DNA of 64,000 nt from Cheilinus undulatus (lineage: Eukaryota > Chordata > Actinopteri > Labriformes > Labridae), in contig NC_054882.1 in assembly GCF_018320785.1 (NCBI RefSeq), positions 31,314,719-31,378,718 on the forward strand, in the 5' to 3' direction. The translations under genes were made by a program, and so were the position numbers. Positions 12,421-22,519 of the stretch are shown in pieces; within the stretch, counting starts at the first letter, position 1, and each line of letters begins with the position of its first letter. The notes beneath the pieces are model-generated. The model was not told where the DNA came from, made no database searches, and worked only from the letters and a program-made list of their open reading frames with translations.

Positions 12421-13966
12421 TTTCTTTCCCCTGTCACAACTTTTTGGTTAAACGTTACAGGCAAATAATTCAGGATGTGTGTATATTTCCAGTAAAATAG
12501 AGTTTAACAGGTTTGATACTAAATACATGGCCAGAGTTAGGGACTGGTTTACAGGATTTAAAACCTGAATGCTTTTTTAAGCCCCAGACTTCTCAGGTTG
12601 GTAAAAGAATGTTGCTGCTGAGTGTTATGATAGATTAATGTGGAAAGAAACATGAAACAAAGGACTCACCAATCCCAACAGAGACATTTAATTCCTGTAG
12701 TCTGACTTGGAAAAAAAATAGTTTTTATTCTAAGGGCTTATATACTTTGTTTTATAAAAATACTTCTGACACCACTGAATGATAACATTTCTATCTGAAA
12801 CCACACATGTGACTCCTTTATGTTATTTTTCTAATCAGTGGTTACTTTTATGAACTTTTATAATGTAAAACTTTTTTACAACTATAACTTGCTCAATTTC
12901 TGGCCGAAACTGCACCATTTTTCATTAAGAAATTTTGAGTGGTTAAAAATATTTCTCTCTATCTCTTTGAAATATTTGAGTTTTTTTCAATGAGATTTGT
13001 TCATTCACAAATCACTATGTTCTGTTTTTATTCACATTTTCCACAATGTATCAGACTTTTGGAATTTGGTTTGTACATGTTTGAACACAACACAAGTCCA
13101 GGATTGTTAAAGCAGTCAGAGTGTTTTTACACAACTTTGCCCAGAAATGTTTGAGCATGCAGAATCAAAAGTAGCTATGCCTCTGATCTTCTTTTCCGGT
13201 GACTACACATCTGGCTCTCAACCACAGCTGCACAAGCAGCAGACTGCAACATGCATTTGGTGAAATATTGAATTACTCTTTTATAAAGCAAAAAAAAATT
13301 ATCTTAATACTGCCTGTTAATTTGATGACATAATGACTGCCATGTTTTATTAATGAACTTCATGATGGAAAAACAAACAACAACAACAACAACAAAAAAC
13401 ATTTCTGACTCAAAAACAGCGACCTCACTGATCCCTGTAGCCACATTAGATTTAGTTATACATTTGGTTTGTATTTACATTTAGTTAGATGTCAAAGACT
13501 ATGTTTTAAATGGTGTGGGTGCCAATATGATGCCCGAATCAATAAAGTTAAATAGATTAGTGCTTAAAGTAATTTGTAAATGATAATATCTACGAAAGAT
13601 GCCAATAGAAGACAAAAGTAAAGGGAATAGGTGTAACTTCTTTGTAAGAAGCTCAAACAAACTTCATATATTCAGTATATTTGTGTTATGAATTTTCTTT
13701 TAACTCTGAGAGTATGTTTGGACACAATATGGTCCATGTCGGTGTGAAGGCACATAAAGCCACCAGCTGGTTAGCTCATCGTAGAATAAGACAGGCTTAA
13801 AACTAATGTGTAAACCTGTCCATTCACTGTTGGATAGAGGTGATGTGCTCGACTTTTTCTTGGTTGAGTGCTAAGAATCTACAGTGGAGACTACAGAAAG
13901 TTAGGGTAATGCCACAAATACATATAATAACAGTCCCTGAAGGAACACTGATCATTACAGGACTCA
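12421..13966. other. intergenic or 5' intron of the connexin gene, no gene seen
   Basis: AT-rich sequence with a short (CAA)n run near 13378-13395. There is no recognisable ORF or strong repeat family. If the exon at 9590-9776 is real, this is intron. Confidence 0.4.
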
Positions 13967-13974
13967 CATCTGGC

Positions 13975-14333
13975 CAGGGGCGTAGCACAGGGGGGAAAAA
14001 GGATACTGATTACCCAGGCGCACAATAGGGAGAACCTTTAAGAAGTCTGCAATGAAAAAGTTGTTTTTATTCATTTTTCCTTAGTGTCATTATTGAATCA
14101 AAAGCGACTAAATGAATCAGTCAACAGACCAAAATTAGGATCCAGTAGAGTAAAACACAATACTTTAGTAAAAAATATTGTTCCTAAATGGGGAAATTAT
14201 GGTTCAAATATACATTAAAATGCGGATATTTGTAAAATGAGGCAACATTTGCTGCTTGGCTAGCCAGTTTAAGGGGGGCCCTGTGTAATATTCTTTCTTT
14301 TCTGGGGGCCCTAAATCCCTAGCTACGCCCCTG
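13975..14333. mobile_element. non-autonomous hAT-type element, 359 bp, perfect 8-bp duplication
   Basis: The ends are inverted (CAGGGGCGTAGC at the left, GCTACGCCCCTG at the right) and the element is flanked on both sides by CATCTGGC (13967-13974 and 14334-14341). An 8-bp duplication and CAGGGGCG ends are typical of hAT transposons. There is no coding capacity. Its right part is homologous, in reverse, to the left part of the element at 16251. Confidence 0.85.
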
Positions 14334-14384
14334 CATCTGGCCATCTGATCATGTGTAAAAGCACTTAAGTGGTTTTCTTTTTTT

Positions 14385-14560
14385 AAAGATTCATTTTAGG
14401 CTATTTTGCCTTTATTTGATAGAGGAGAACAGTGGATAGAGTCGGAAACAGGGATGAGAGAGCGGGGAGACATGCAGGAAAGGGCCACAGGCTGGATTTG
14501 AACCCCATCCACCCGCATACATGAGGCACTCCTTAAACCACCAGGCCATCTGCGCCCCTG
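14385..14560 (-). repeat. tRNA-derived SINE
   Basis: Read on the minus strand, the head has an A-box-like TGGCCTGGTGG and a B-box GGTTCAAATCC, then a body ending in a TTTGCCTTTATT-type stretch (plus-strand sense). Related copies lie at 52165-52355 and, without the tRNA-like head, at 32225-32345. Confidence 0.7.
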
Positions 14561-15506
14561 GTTTTCATTTTTATGGGACATTTCCTTTAAAAATCCAAAA
14601 TAGCTATTCCAGCTTTATTTTTTTCCAAGTTGATTGAACACATTTTTAGTTTTAAGTAAAGAACACTTAATCATTCTAAGTATATTTTTGTATTGAACTC
14701 AAATTAGACACTTTTGCTCTATGAGCGAAGCAGCTGACTCAGACAAGAAGCATCTGTGGGAAGGAGTGGTTCTTTACAATCAGTGGTATGCTGAAAATGA
14801 TGGATGTGAACTTCCTGGTTCAGTGTGCAGTTTACTTTCACGACTTGAGCTGGCCTGCCTACAGTGTTCAAGATTCATGTATCTGTGAACGAATTGAGGG
14901 AAAACTGTGGCGGATGAAGAACATGCAACTTTACTAAAAGCATTTTTGAGTAGGATTCAGATAGAATTTTTAAGTGTAGGAAAGTTTCCTTAGTGCAGTT
15001 TGAATAAAAAAGGTCAAGCTTAATGATTACTCAAAAATGTGTTTGGTTTACAGTGTATATGTAATGACAATGAAAGTGCTTTGATTCCATTTCTATTACT
15101 AAATGATAAGGCACTTTCCCCCTAAAACAAGTTTTATTTCTTGATCAAAGAACAAAGAAACCTGAAGTGAAAGCCCATAGAAGTTAAGTTTTGACATAAG
15201 CAGCCAACCACACTCTTTCCAGCCTTTTTATTCAACTGGAACAGAAACAAAAATGCTTTAATTTCATGTCCGATTCAGTCCACATCTTATGGCTAGATAC
15301 TGACAATTAACAGTGTTTTACTGTCATTGTAGCATTTTTGAGGAAAATTGTCAATTAAGTAAGTTTTCTCTCAAACAAAAAATTATTTAAAAAAAACTGT
15401 ATTTTCCCAGATTAATTATCTGATATCCTTCATGTCATTTCTTTGCTCTTTGCCTCTTCAGGGTTCGTTTTTCGTGTCTGTCTTCTGGGCCAGTGGAGCA
15501 GCAGGA

Positions 15507-18500
15507 ATGAACTGGTCGGGACTAGAGAGTCTGCTGAGTGGAGTCAATAAATACTCCACTGCATTTGGGAGAATATGGCTGTCCATGGTGTTCGTGTTTC
15601 GAGTCCTGGTCTTCGTGGTGGCAGCACAGAGGGTTTGGGGTGATGAGAGCAAGGATTTCGTGTGTAATACCCGCCAGGTAACTTATTTGGAGGAATTAAC
15701 TGTGTGGCAGATCTGCCGATTCTAAAACAGTACACTCACTTTTTCTCTGTTCCATTTATTTTGAGCTAAATTATTTTACAGTCTCCATTTGTATCACGCC
15801 GGAAGAACAAATCCTCAGATTAATATTTTAAGGATGCTTCATGAATGGGCAGCTTCCACTTTGTGAATTAAGCAATTTAAAAATCCACTCTTTTATTGTG
15901 TAGATTCATAATAAGTGTTAATTCTTAGCTAACCCTCCAACCCTAACCCTCAAAATATAGTGGCAAATCTCTGGTAATTTGGTAGTCTTTTGTTAAATGA
16001 TTTGGAAAAAATTATGTTTTTTTCTATATACTGTATGTTGCTTGTGATTTATAAGGAATGTATTCAGCAATGATTTTGAAGGGAAGCACTGAGGACTACC
16101 TTAAATTACATGGGAATTATGGGGGATAACTCACCTTAATTTGGTGGTCTGGTATGCAGACATTACCAAAAACATTACTTATGAATTATGAAGGAGGTTT
16201 TCAGATATTCAGAAATGACTGAAAAGTTACTTGAAAATTATTCAGGAAGGCAGGTGTCAGTAGGGAATTTGGGCCCCTAGAAAGAATATTACAAAGGCCC
16301 TCATAACTGGCTAGTCAAGCATCAAATGTTGCATCACTTTTTAAATATATATATTTTAATGTATTTTTGAAGCATAATTTCCCCATTTATGAGCAAAATT
16401 TTACTATGGTTAAACTGAATTTACTTGCATTATTTCGCAGCGCTGGACTATACTGACCTGACACCTTCAAAACCTTCAAAATCTCCAAAACCTTCAAAAC
16501 TAAGCGTTCGGGAAAGGGCAAAAGCTTTGAAAAAACTCAGAGTGTGATTGGATGAACATTCTGTCACATCTCTATGGGCCAATCAGAGCAACAAAACGCG
16601 TGATGTAGCCGTGATCGAGATGTGCGTGCGCAGCTACCGAGGAATACCGCGAACCATGGCGACTGTAGACATGTCAGTACACGACTTTTGTCGTTTTTGA
16701 AAAGAAAACAGCTCACTGCTGTTCTTTGTTCTTCTTTTAACAAAGAAAAGTTGTCAAGTTCTGATAAAACTGGTGCTTTAGCAGCATCCACACTAAGCTC
16801 TTCTGCCATATTTGCACCGGCCTCTTGTCGCTGCTTGCTTACGTCACGACTCCGCGGTGCCTGAATGTGCTGCCTCTCGTCACTGATTGGTTTTGTCACT
16901 TTCTAACGGGGCCCAGAAGGTTCAGACAGGAGCTTTGCAAGATGGATTTGCCAGTGAGAAACAAGGAAATGGGTGTATCCATCTGCTTTGCAAGGTTAGG
17001 ACTATACCATTTGGACATTTTTAAGGGAGTAGCAGAGGCCCCCCAGTATTTATTTTACTCTATTTGATACAAATTTCAGTCTGTTGACCAATTCATTTTG
17101 TCGCTTTTGATTCAATAATGACACAAATTACGAAGAAAAAATTGATTAAAACACACTTTTGATCACAGGCTTCTCAAGGGCCCCTGCCAACTGTGGGCCC
17201 GGGTAATCAGTACGCTTTTCCCCCCGTGCTACGCCCCTGCAGGAAAGACTCACTCAAAGAAAGAAATTAGCTAGGAATTATTAAGGAACTTAGGTAGTAA
17301 ATGATCATCTTGTCTCTAAAAAAACTTCAAAAAAATAAAAATAAAAGTACTACCTTATTACAGATAATTGCCACAATATAACAAGGGTTAGGTTGGGCTT
17401 AGAGGGTTAGGGTTAGGCTGAAATTCCACCTAATAAGTAAAGAACTTCGACAATATTACGGGGGTTAGGATTAGGCCTAAGGGTTACTGTTATAGTAAAA
17501 TACCACCTCATTACCAGAGAACTGCCTCAATCTAACAAGGGTCAGGGTTAGAGGGTTAGGGTCTAATTACCAAACAATTGCCAGAATATTATGAGAGTTA
17601 GGGTTAAATTACTTGGTAATAAAAGGGAATTAGGACCTACTAAAATAAAGTGTTACCCGTATTGTTTTGTATTCACAATTCATTTACTCATACTTTTTGT
17701 GATAAAAGTCTTCTCTTATAAACTTCTTGATTCTTTTCTATTTCTATTTTATTTACATATTCAGCAAATAATATAATTCACCCATTAAAAATGCCTTTGC
17801 TTTTTAAAAAAGAAAACAAATTGTGCTCTTTTTACAGCCCGGCTGTACCAACATCTGCTATGACCACATCTTTCCCATCTCCCATATTCGTCTGTGGGCA
17901 CTGCAACTGATTTTTGTCACCTGTCCATCTCTGATGGTGATGGCTCACGTTAAATTTCGGGAAGGAAAGGACAAAAAGTATGTGGAACTGCACCACGGCT
18001 CTCACCTGTACGCCAACCCTGGCAAGAAGAGAGGGGGGCTTTGGTGGACCTATCTGCTAAGTCTAGTCTTCAAAGCTGGATTTGACACATCATTCCTTTA
18101 CATTCTGTATCGAATATACCACGGATACGACTTACCCAGGTAAAACCTGTGTCATTACTGTTCAAACCTCATACTAGAACCTTGTGCATGACAAGACAAA
18201 GAAAATTAAACAGACTTTATGTACTCCACTTTTAGGTTATCCAAGTGCTCACTTGAGCCATGCCCCAACACGGTTGATTGCTTCATCAGCCGTCCAACAG
18301 AGAAGAAGATCTTCATGCTGTTCATGGTGATATCCAGTGCATTGTGCATCTTCATGTGCATCTGTGAGATGATATATCTCATCGGCAAACGCATCGCCAA
18401 ACTGCTGAGGGTCCGTCAGGAAAATGAGAGACTCCTCTTTGCTGAGCAGCACGAGCTTACCAACATGGCCCTGCCCAGGTCCCAGTATCATAAGACTGAC

Positions 18501-18578
18501 CCCACACTAACAGAGAGCAAGATGAGTTTAAACAGGAGGGAAAAGGCAAAAGAAGCTGGTGTTACTACAACACTGTAG
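15507..18578 (+). CDS. beta-type connexin (GJB3/4/5-like) with two coding introns
   Basis: Exons 15507-15677, 17838-18139 and 18236-18578 join in frame to 271 residues. The first coding exon starts at an acceptor near 15462 and has 45 bases of 5' UTR. The protein has the connexin N-terminus ([18 protein letters not shown]), four predicted membrane spans, and both extracellular cysteine triads: CX6CX3C in loop 1 (Cys53, 60, 64) and CX4CX5C in loop 2. It also has the TEKKIF stretch before the last span and a tail ending VTTTL, a possible PDZ ligand. Connexins assemble as hexamers that form gap-junction channels. MNWS and [13 protein letters not shown] resemble GJB5, while the LPR/SRPTEKK region resembles GJB4, so it is best called a co-relative of the GJB3/4/5 cluster. 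Intron 1 (phase 0) falls inside loop 1 after Gln57; intron 2 (phase 2) falls at the start of loop 2. Most vertebrate connexins have one coding exon, so this is unusual. Confidence 0.93.
16251..17239. mobile_element. larger hAT-type element with internal CpG-rich cargo, in a connexin intron
   Basis: Flanks are CAGGAAGG (16243-16250) and CAGGAAAG (17240-17247), a near-perfect 8-bp duplication. The right end reads CCCGTGCTACGCCCCTG; the left end is more decayed (CAGGTGTCAGTAGGG). The left 90 or so bases match the reverse complement of the right end of the element at 13975. The middle (about 16440-17030) is CpG-rich, with CCAAT-type boxes in both orientations and a minus-strand ORF beginning [10 protein letters not shown]. 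Confidence 0.7.
16564..16899 (-). pseudogene. short ORF carried in the hAT-type element, helicase-like start
   Basis: The open stretch reaches 16899; the more likely start ([10 protein letters not shown]) is at about 16809. The segment [14 protein letters not shown] resembles the Q-motif region of RecQ-like helicases, where Gln precedes the Walker A loop. No Walker A follows, so at most a first-exon fragment is present. It could be captured host sequence or part of the transposon's own gene. Function is not claimed. Confidence 0.35.
17340..17625 (+). repeat. degenerate tandem array with GGGTTAGGGTTAG motifs
   Basis: Roughly three copies of a unit of about 80-120 bases, each with AATTGCCA(C/G)AATAT-like and GTTAGGGTTAG-like parts, just upstream of connexin exon 2. 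The telomere-like hexamers are embedded in a longer unit, so this is not a true interstitial telomere. Confidence 0.55.
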
Positions 18579-18703
18579 GACTAATGGGCCTCAAAACAGT
18601 GGGTTTGTTTCTAACAGGTGGCTACAGCAAAGACACACCTTTCCTGAGAACAAGACTGTCAAAGGGTCAGTCCTGTGAAATGCAATCCTGTGATCCAGCA
18701 GAA

Positions 18704-18709
18704 AATAAA
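18704..18709 (+). terminator. poly(A) signal of the connexin gene
   Basis: An AATAAA hexamer lies 126 bases past the stop codon, followed by T/G-rich sequence (CTCTTTGTTG, then GTGTGTAAC). It would give a short 3' UTR. Later signals are possible. Confidence 0.5.
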
Positions 18710-19414
18710 ACATTCATGACTCTTTGTTGAAGAGGTGTGTAACACTGGCTGGTTGTATATTCTAAAGGCCACTGTTAAAGAAAAAGACAGTGAGCAGTGC
18801 TGTTCTTCCATATCATATATCTGAATGTCAAATTATTTTGTCAGACTTTTATTGAGAAATATCCAGGATATGGGATCTGATGTTTTTAGTAAGTGCATTT
18901 GATTGTTTATGGTGTTTAAACATCAATATTTCATTTAAATTAAATGCTAAACCTTAATGTTGTAAGCATTATAGCCCTCTGTATTTACGTTTATTTGTAT
19001 TGTTTGTGTCTGATCAAAACTGTCTCTGGTGCTCTTTGCTTTTCTTCTATTGAAGGGCCAAAAGTGCTGCTGGGATTATGATGCACTGAAGCTCATGAGT
19101 TAGGCTTTTAATTGAGATTGAACTCTTTCAACTGTGAAAGATTGCCTTAAATTATAAATTTCTGAGTTTCTGGGGTGAGGAGATATTTGGAAAAAATAAC
19201 AGTGTGCTACAAGGCTTCGATGGGCAGGCCTTGTAGCAGTAAACCACTTTTCAAGCCTTAAAGTGTATTCTGCTTTGTCACAGTTGTACTCTTAATGTGA
19301 CAATGAAAACAGGAATGCAGTGATTAAGACTATAAAACTCATAAATTAGGAGTTATGAAACAAACTCAGAGGACTAGGGAAGATGATCTTTTTGAGATGC
19401 ATTATTGTTTTTCT

Positions 19415-19640
19415 AATTCTGAGATTAAAGTCAGAATTCTGAGAAAAAAGTCAGAATTTTGAGATTAAAGTCAGAATTCTGAGGAAAAAAGTCAGAATTT
19501 TGAGATTAAAGTCAGAATTCTGAGAAAAGGGAAGAATTCTGAAAAAAAACAGAATTCTGACAAAAAGCCAGAACTTTGAGATAAAAGTCAAAAATCTGAA
19601 AAAAAAAAAAAAATCAGAATTCTGAGAAAAAAAAATCTTT
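19415..19640 (+). repeat. minisatellite of a 20-bp-like unit (GTCAGAATTCTGAGAAAAAA)
   Basis: About ten imperfect copies of a unit mixing GATTAAAGTCAGAATT and CTGAGAAAAAAGTCAG, located in the connexin 3' flank. Copies become more A-rich towards the right. Confidence 0.8.
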
Positions 19641-20089
19641 TTTCTTATTCTCTTCTTTGGAGGATAGCTCAGTTTGTCTGTTTTTTATTATTAGACCTTT
19701 TTTTTTTTTTTACAGTAATCATAGTTTCTCTCTGCTGTACCCCTTTTCCATGTTTAGCTACTCTCACAGAATATGAAAGAATAAAATACTGCAAAAACCA
19801 CCTCTGATGAAAGAAAATAGAAGAAAAAGACTATCCTTTGTTATTTTTTTACTTAAATTAAAAAATACTGAATTGAACTACAGCTCGTCTTCTCATTATT
19901 CATTATTATAAAAATGAAAGCATAGAAATGATAGGAAGTTCTAATTCCAAAACAATGATGGATTCCTTTTTTCAGTGGCTCATTTACACTCCAAAAAAAA
20001 TCAACTTAAGCATTTGTAGAGTTAATCAAGAGGAAACATGTTTAAATTAAATGAATATATTGTGTTTATTATTTTTAAATGATTTCTTG

Positions 20090-20180
20090 CTCGTACGTCG
20101 TCACACGTCAGCCAATGAGAATGGGGTTGTCAAGGAGACGTCACTGTCGCTCCCTCCTCAGTACGTAACTGCTCTTTATT
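20090..20180. promoter_or_regulatory. promoter-like patch: CCAAT box and CRE-like sites
   Basis: It contains TACGTCGTCACACGTCA, then CCAAT (20112-20116), then GACGTCA (20137-20143), within otherwise CpG-poor DNA. CRE/CCAAT spacing of this kind occurs in vertebrate core promoters, but no ORF or known gene starts here. It could be a transposon-borne promoter or the start of a non-coding RNA. Confidence 0.3.
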
Positions 20181-20867
20181 TGTGCATTTCTCAAAAGTCT
20201 TTTTTAAATTTCTAAAGCTGTCCAGACAGTCCTAAATCCTTTATCCTGTTTACTTCCGGTATTTTACGTGCACTGATGAAGAACACTTATTTGAACCATT
20301 TTGTAGGTTTGATGCTCTTGTTGGGCTTCTCCTGAATTCAACTGGCGCACACCTAAATGCGTTTGTTGTGGTTGTTCAACCAGCAGTGGAGCTGCCCATG
20401 GGAACACGTATACTGTGTAACTATGAGTGTCTAAATGTACAAAAAAATCTAACTTTTGATAGAATTGTTAGTGTTTTTTGTGTCTCCGTCTAACGTTCTG
20501 TAACTCAGATATACGTAAGTTAGGCTAATACTTACTAGAGTAAGAGTTCACCCAGCTCACAGTAGCCTGCGCAAAAGACCGTTCAACTTGCTTTCAAAAT
20601 AAAAGCTTCATAGGCCAGAGTACAGTACAGTACTCAAGTAAAAGTACTGTTACTTAACAGTAGTAATTACTCAAGTAGAAATAAAGGTACCCATAAAAAT
20701 CAAAAATCAAAAGTTTCATTTTTTAAATATGACCAAATATTCCATCTATTCTTTACGACTTAATTCATTAAAATAGTATGCATTAATCATCATTGGACTT
20801 ATTGACAAACGACTCATTGCAGCTGTAGTTCAGTGTGCCCCTCTCTGCATGGGCCTTTTAGATCCTT

Positions 20868-21108
20868 AGTTCTCAACTGGTGGGTGTGGACCCAAAAGTG
20901 GGTCGGGAGGCAAGTTCCAGTGGGTCACAAAAGTCTGCCTGGGGAGAAAAGAAATCTGTGGCCACAAGCTCCAAGATGTACTTTTATTTTGAAGGAGGTG
21001 TCTCCATCTCTTTATTCTTGCACATCTTTTGCCCATTATTTCATTTGATTATGGCTGAAAAAAATAATTTGGGCCATGGTGGCGGGTACCGGTTGAAAAC
21101 CACTGTTC
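20868..21108. mobile_element. hAT-like MITE (CTCAACTGGTGGGT type)
   Basis: The left end is TTCTCAACTGGTGGGTGTGG with ACCCAAAAGTGGGTCGG inside; the right end is CCGGTTGAAAACCACTG. A related copy spans about 35780-36448. This repeat type is common in fish genomes. Confidence 0.55.
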
Positions 21109-22519
21109 AAAAATGACTTCATAATGCACAACAGCACATTATTTTGCCATGAATCCTTTAATGGCCATTATCATTTAAAATATACCGTGAAAATACTCAA
21201 CATAAAAAAAGAACTAGACAGTTTTTAAAACAGTTGTGTAGATCAGCCTTGATTAGTTCAATGTATGAAACTGAATGGTATACACAGCTCAGAATTATAG
21301 ACATGCAACACATTGTTACAACATATAAACTTGAAGAACAGCCAATGTCTTAACAAAAAAACACAACTCAACAATAACCCTGTGCCCAAAGTTTTGCATG
21401 TCATTGCACAGACATGCAATCAAAAGCACAAGACACAATAATAAGCATTGATCTATGTTTAACAATTATATCTCTTGGATGATTTTTCTCAGAGAAAATC
21501 ATTTTTATAGATCTTTTATAATCCCACTGTACATGTAAATACCAGCAGATTGTAACCTAAATTTAAGCCAAACAAGCAAGTACCATGACAAGATGATTTT
21601 TTTAAATTCTGTGAATAAAGTAGGATTTCTTACTTAAGTTAATAAGTTAATTCCATCTACCCAAATAAGAAAAACTGATAAACAACTCAAAGAAGAGACA
21701 GCAAGCTACATGTAGCCTGCAACAAGCTGATCTATTCAAATCAATAATATGATAATGACAAGAAGGAAAAGAACAGATCAAGAGATGTAGTTTGGGTTAC
21801 AGAGAATCGGCTTGTGACAAAAACATGTGAATGATGTTGCTGCGTGTATCATAAGGCCATATATCTAGAATTGGAAGTACATCCAAAGTGAAAGGTGCTC
21901 TGAGAATGAAGGCCAAAATACCTATTTGCTTTTGAAGATTCACTTTCATAAGAAAGTCAGGGCGACTCAAAATGTTACAGCAATTTATCATCAACTGAAA
22001 AACTATCTTCCCAGTATTTCATCTCTGAAAGGAGTCATGCAGCACCTACAGTTAGGTTTTTTGCTGCTGCTGCAAGTCTTTGCCAGACTAACATACTTAA
22101 AGAATATACATATTGAATTTAATGAAGCGAAAAAGGAGAACAGCCATGTAACTACAATGGAGCCTTTCACATTCTTTCCACTGTGTCTTTAAGGTCAGAA
22201 TAATTACAACCTTGTTCTTTTATAGTGTTTCTCTCTCTCTCTGAGCCAGAGGTTTCTTGTGAAATAAGCACGGCCTGAGCCATTACCTTTGCTAGTAGCT
22301 ATCTCCACTAAGCTGACAGTAACAGTCGATGCTAGGCCTTCCAGTCATTGTTGTTGTTTTTTTTAACAGGTTCATCTTAACTGTCCAAACCTGGCCGAAA
22401 AATATTCTATTGAAAATTATGACTTGGTGACAAGTGTGGACAGAGAGTTTAAACACATTAGACCTGGTTCACTAGAAGAGAACTGGCATTAATGGCACGA
22501 GTTTCTGCTGCAGCGGCTC

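Larger units (their letters stand above)
18710..22519. other. spacer between convergent connexin and bsdc1 genes
   Basis: The gene ends face each other. The part nearest 22519 must hold the bsdc1 3' UTR, whose limit is not clear. Also present are the minisatellite at 19415, a CpG/CRE-rich patch at 20090-20180, a Tol2-like stretch at 20620-20720 (TACTCAAGTAAAAGTACTG) and a hAT-like repeat at 20868-21108. No further protein gene is seen. Confidence 0.5.

Noticed and set aside
17390-17600. True interstitial telomere from a chromosome fusion
   Set aside because: TTAGGG units are few and embedded in a longer tandem unit.
18249-18491. 80-codon minus-strand ORF and its neighbour at 18206-18400
   Set aside because: Antisense shadow of the last connexin exon.
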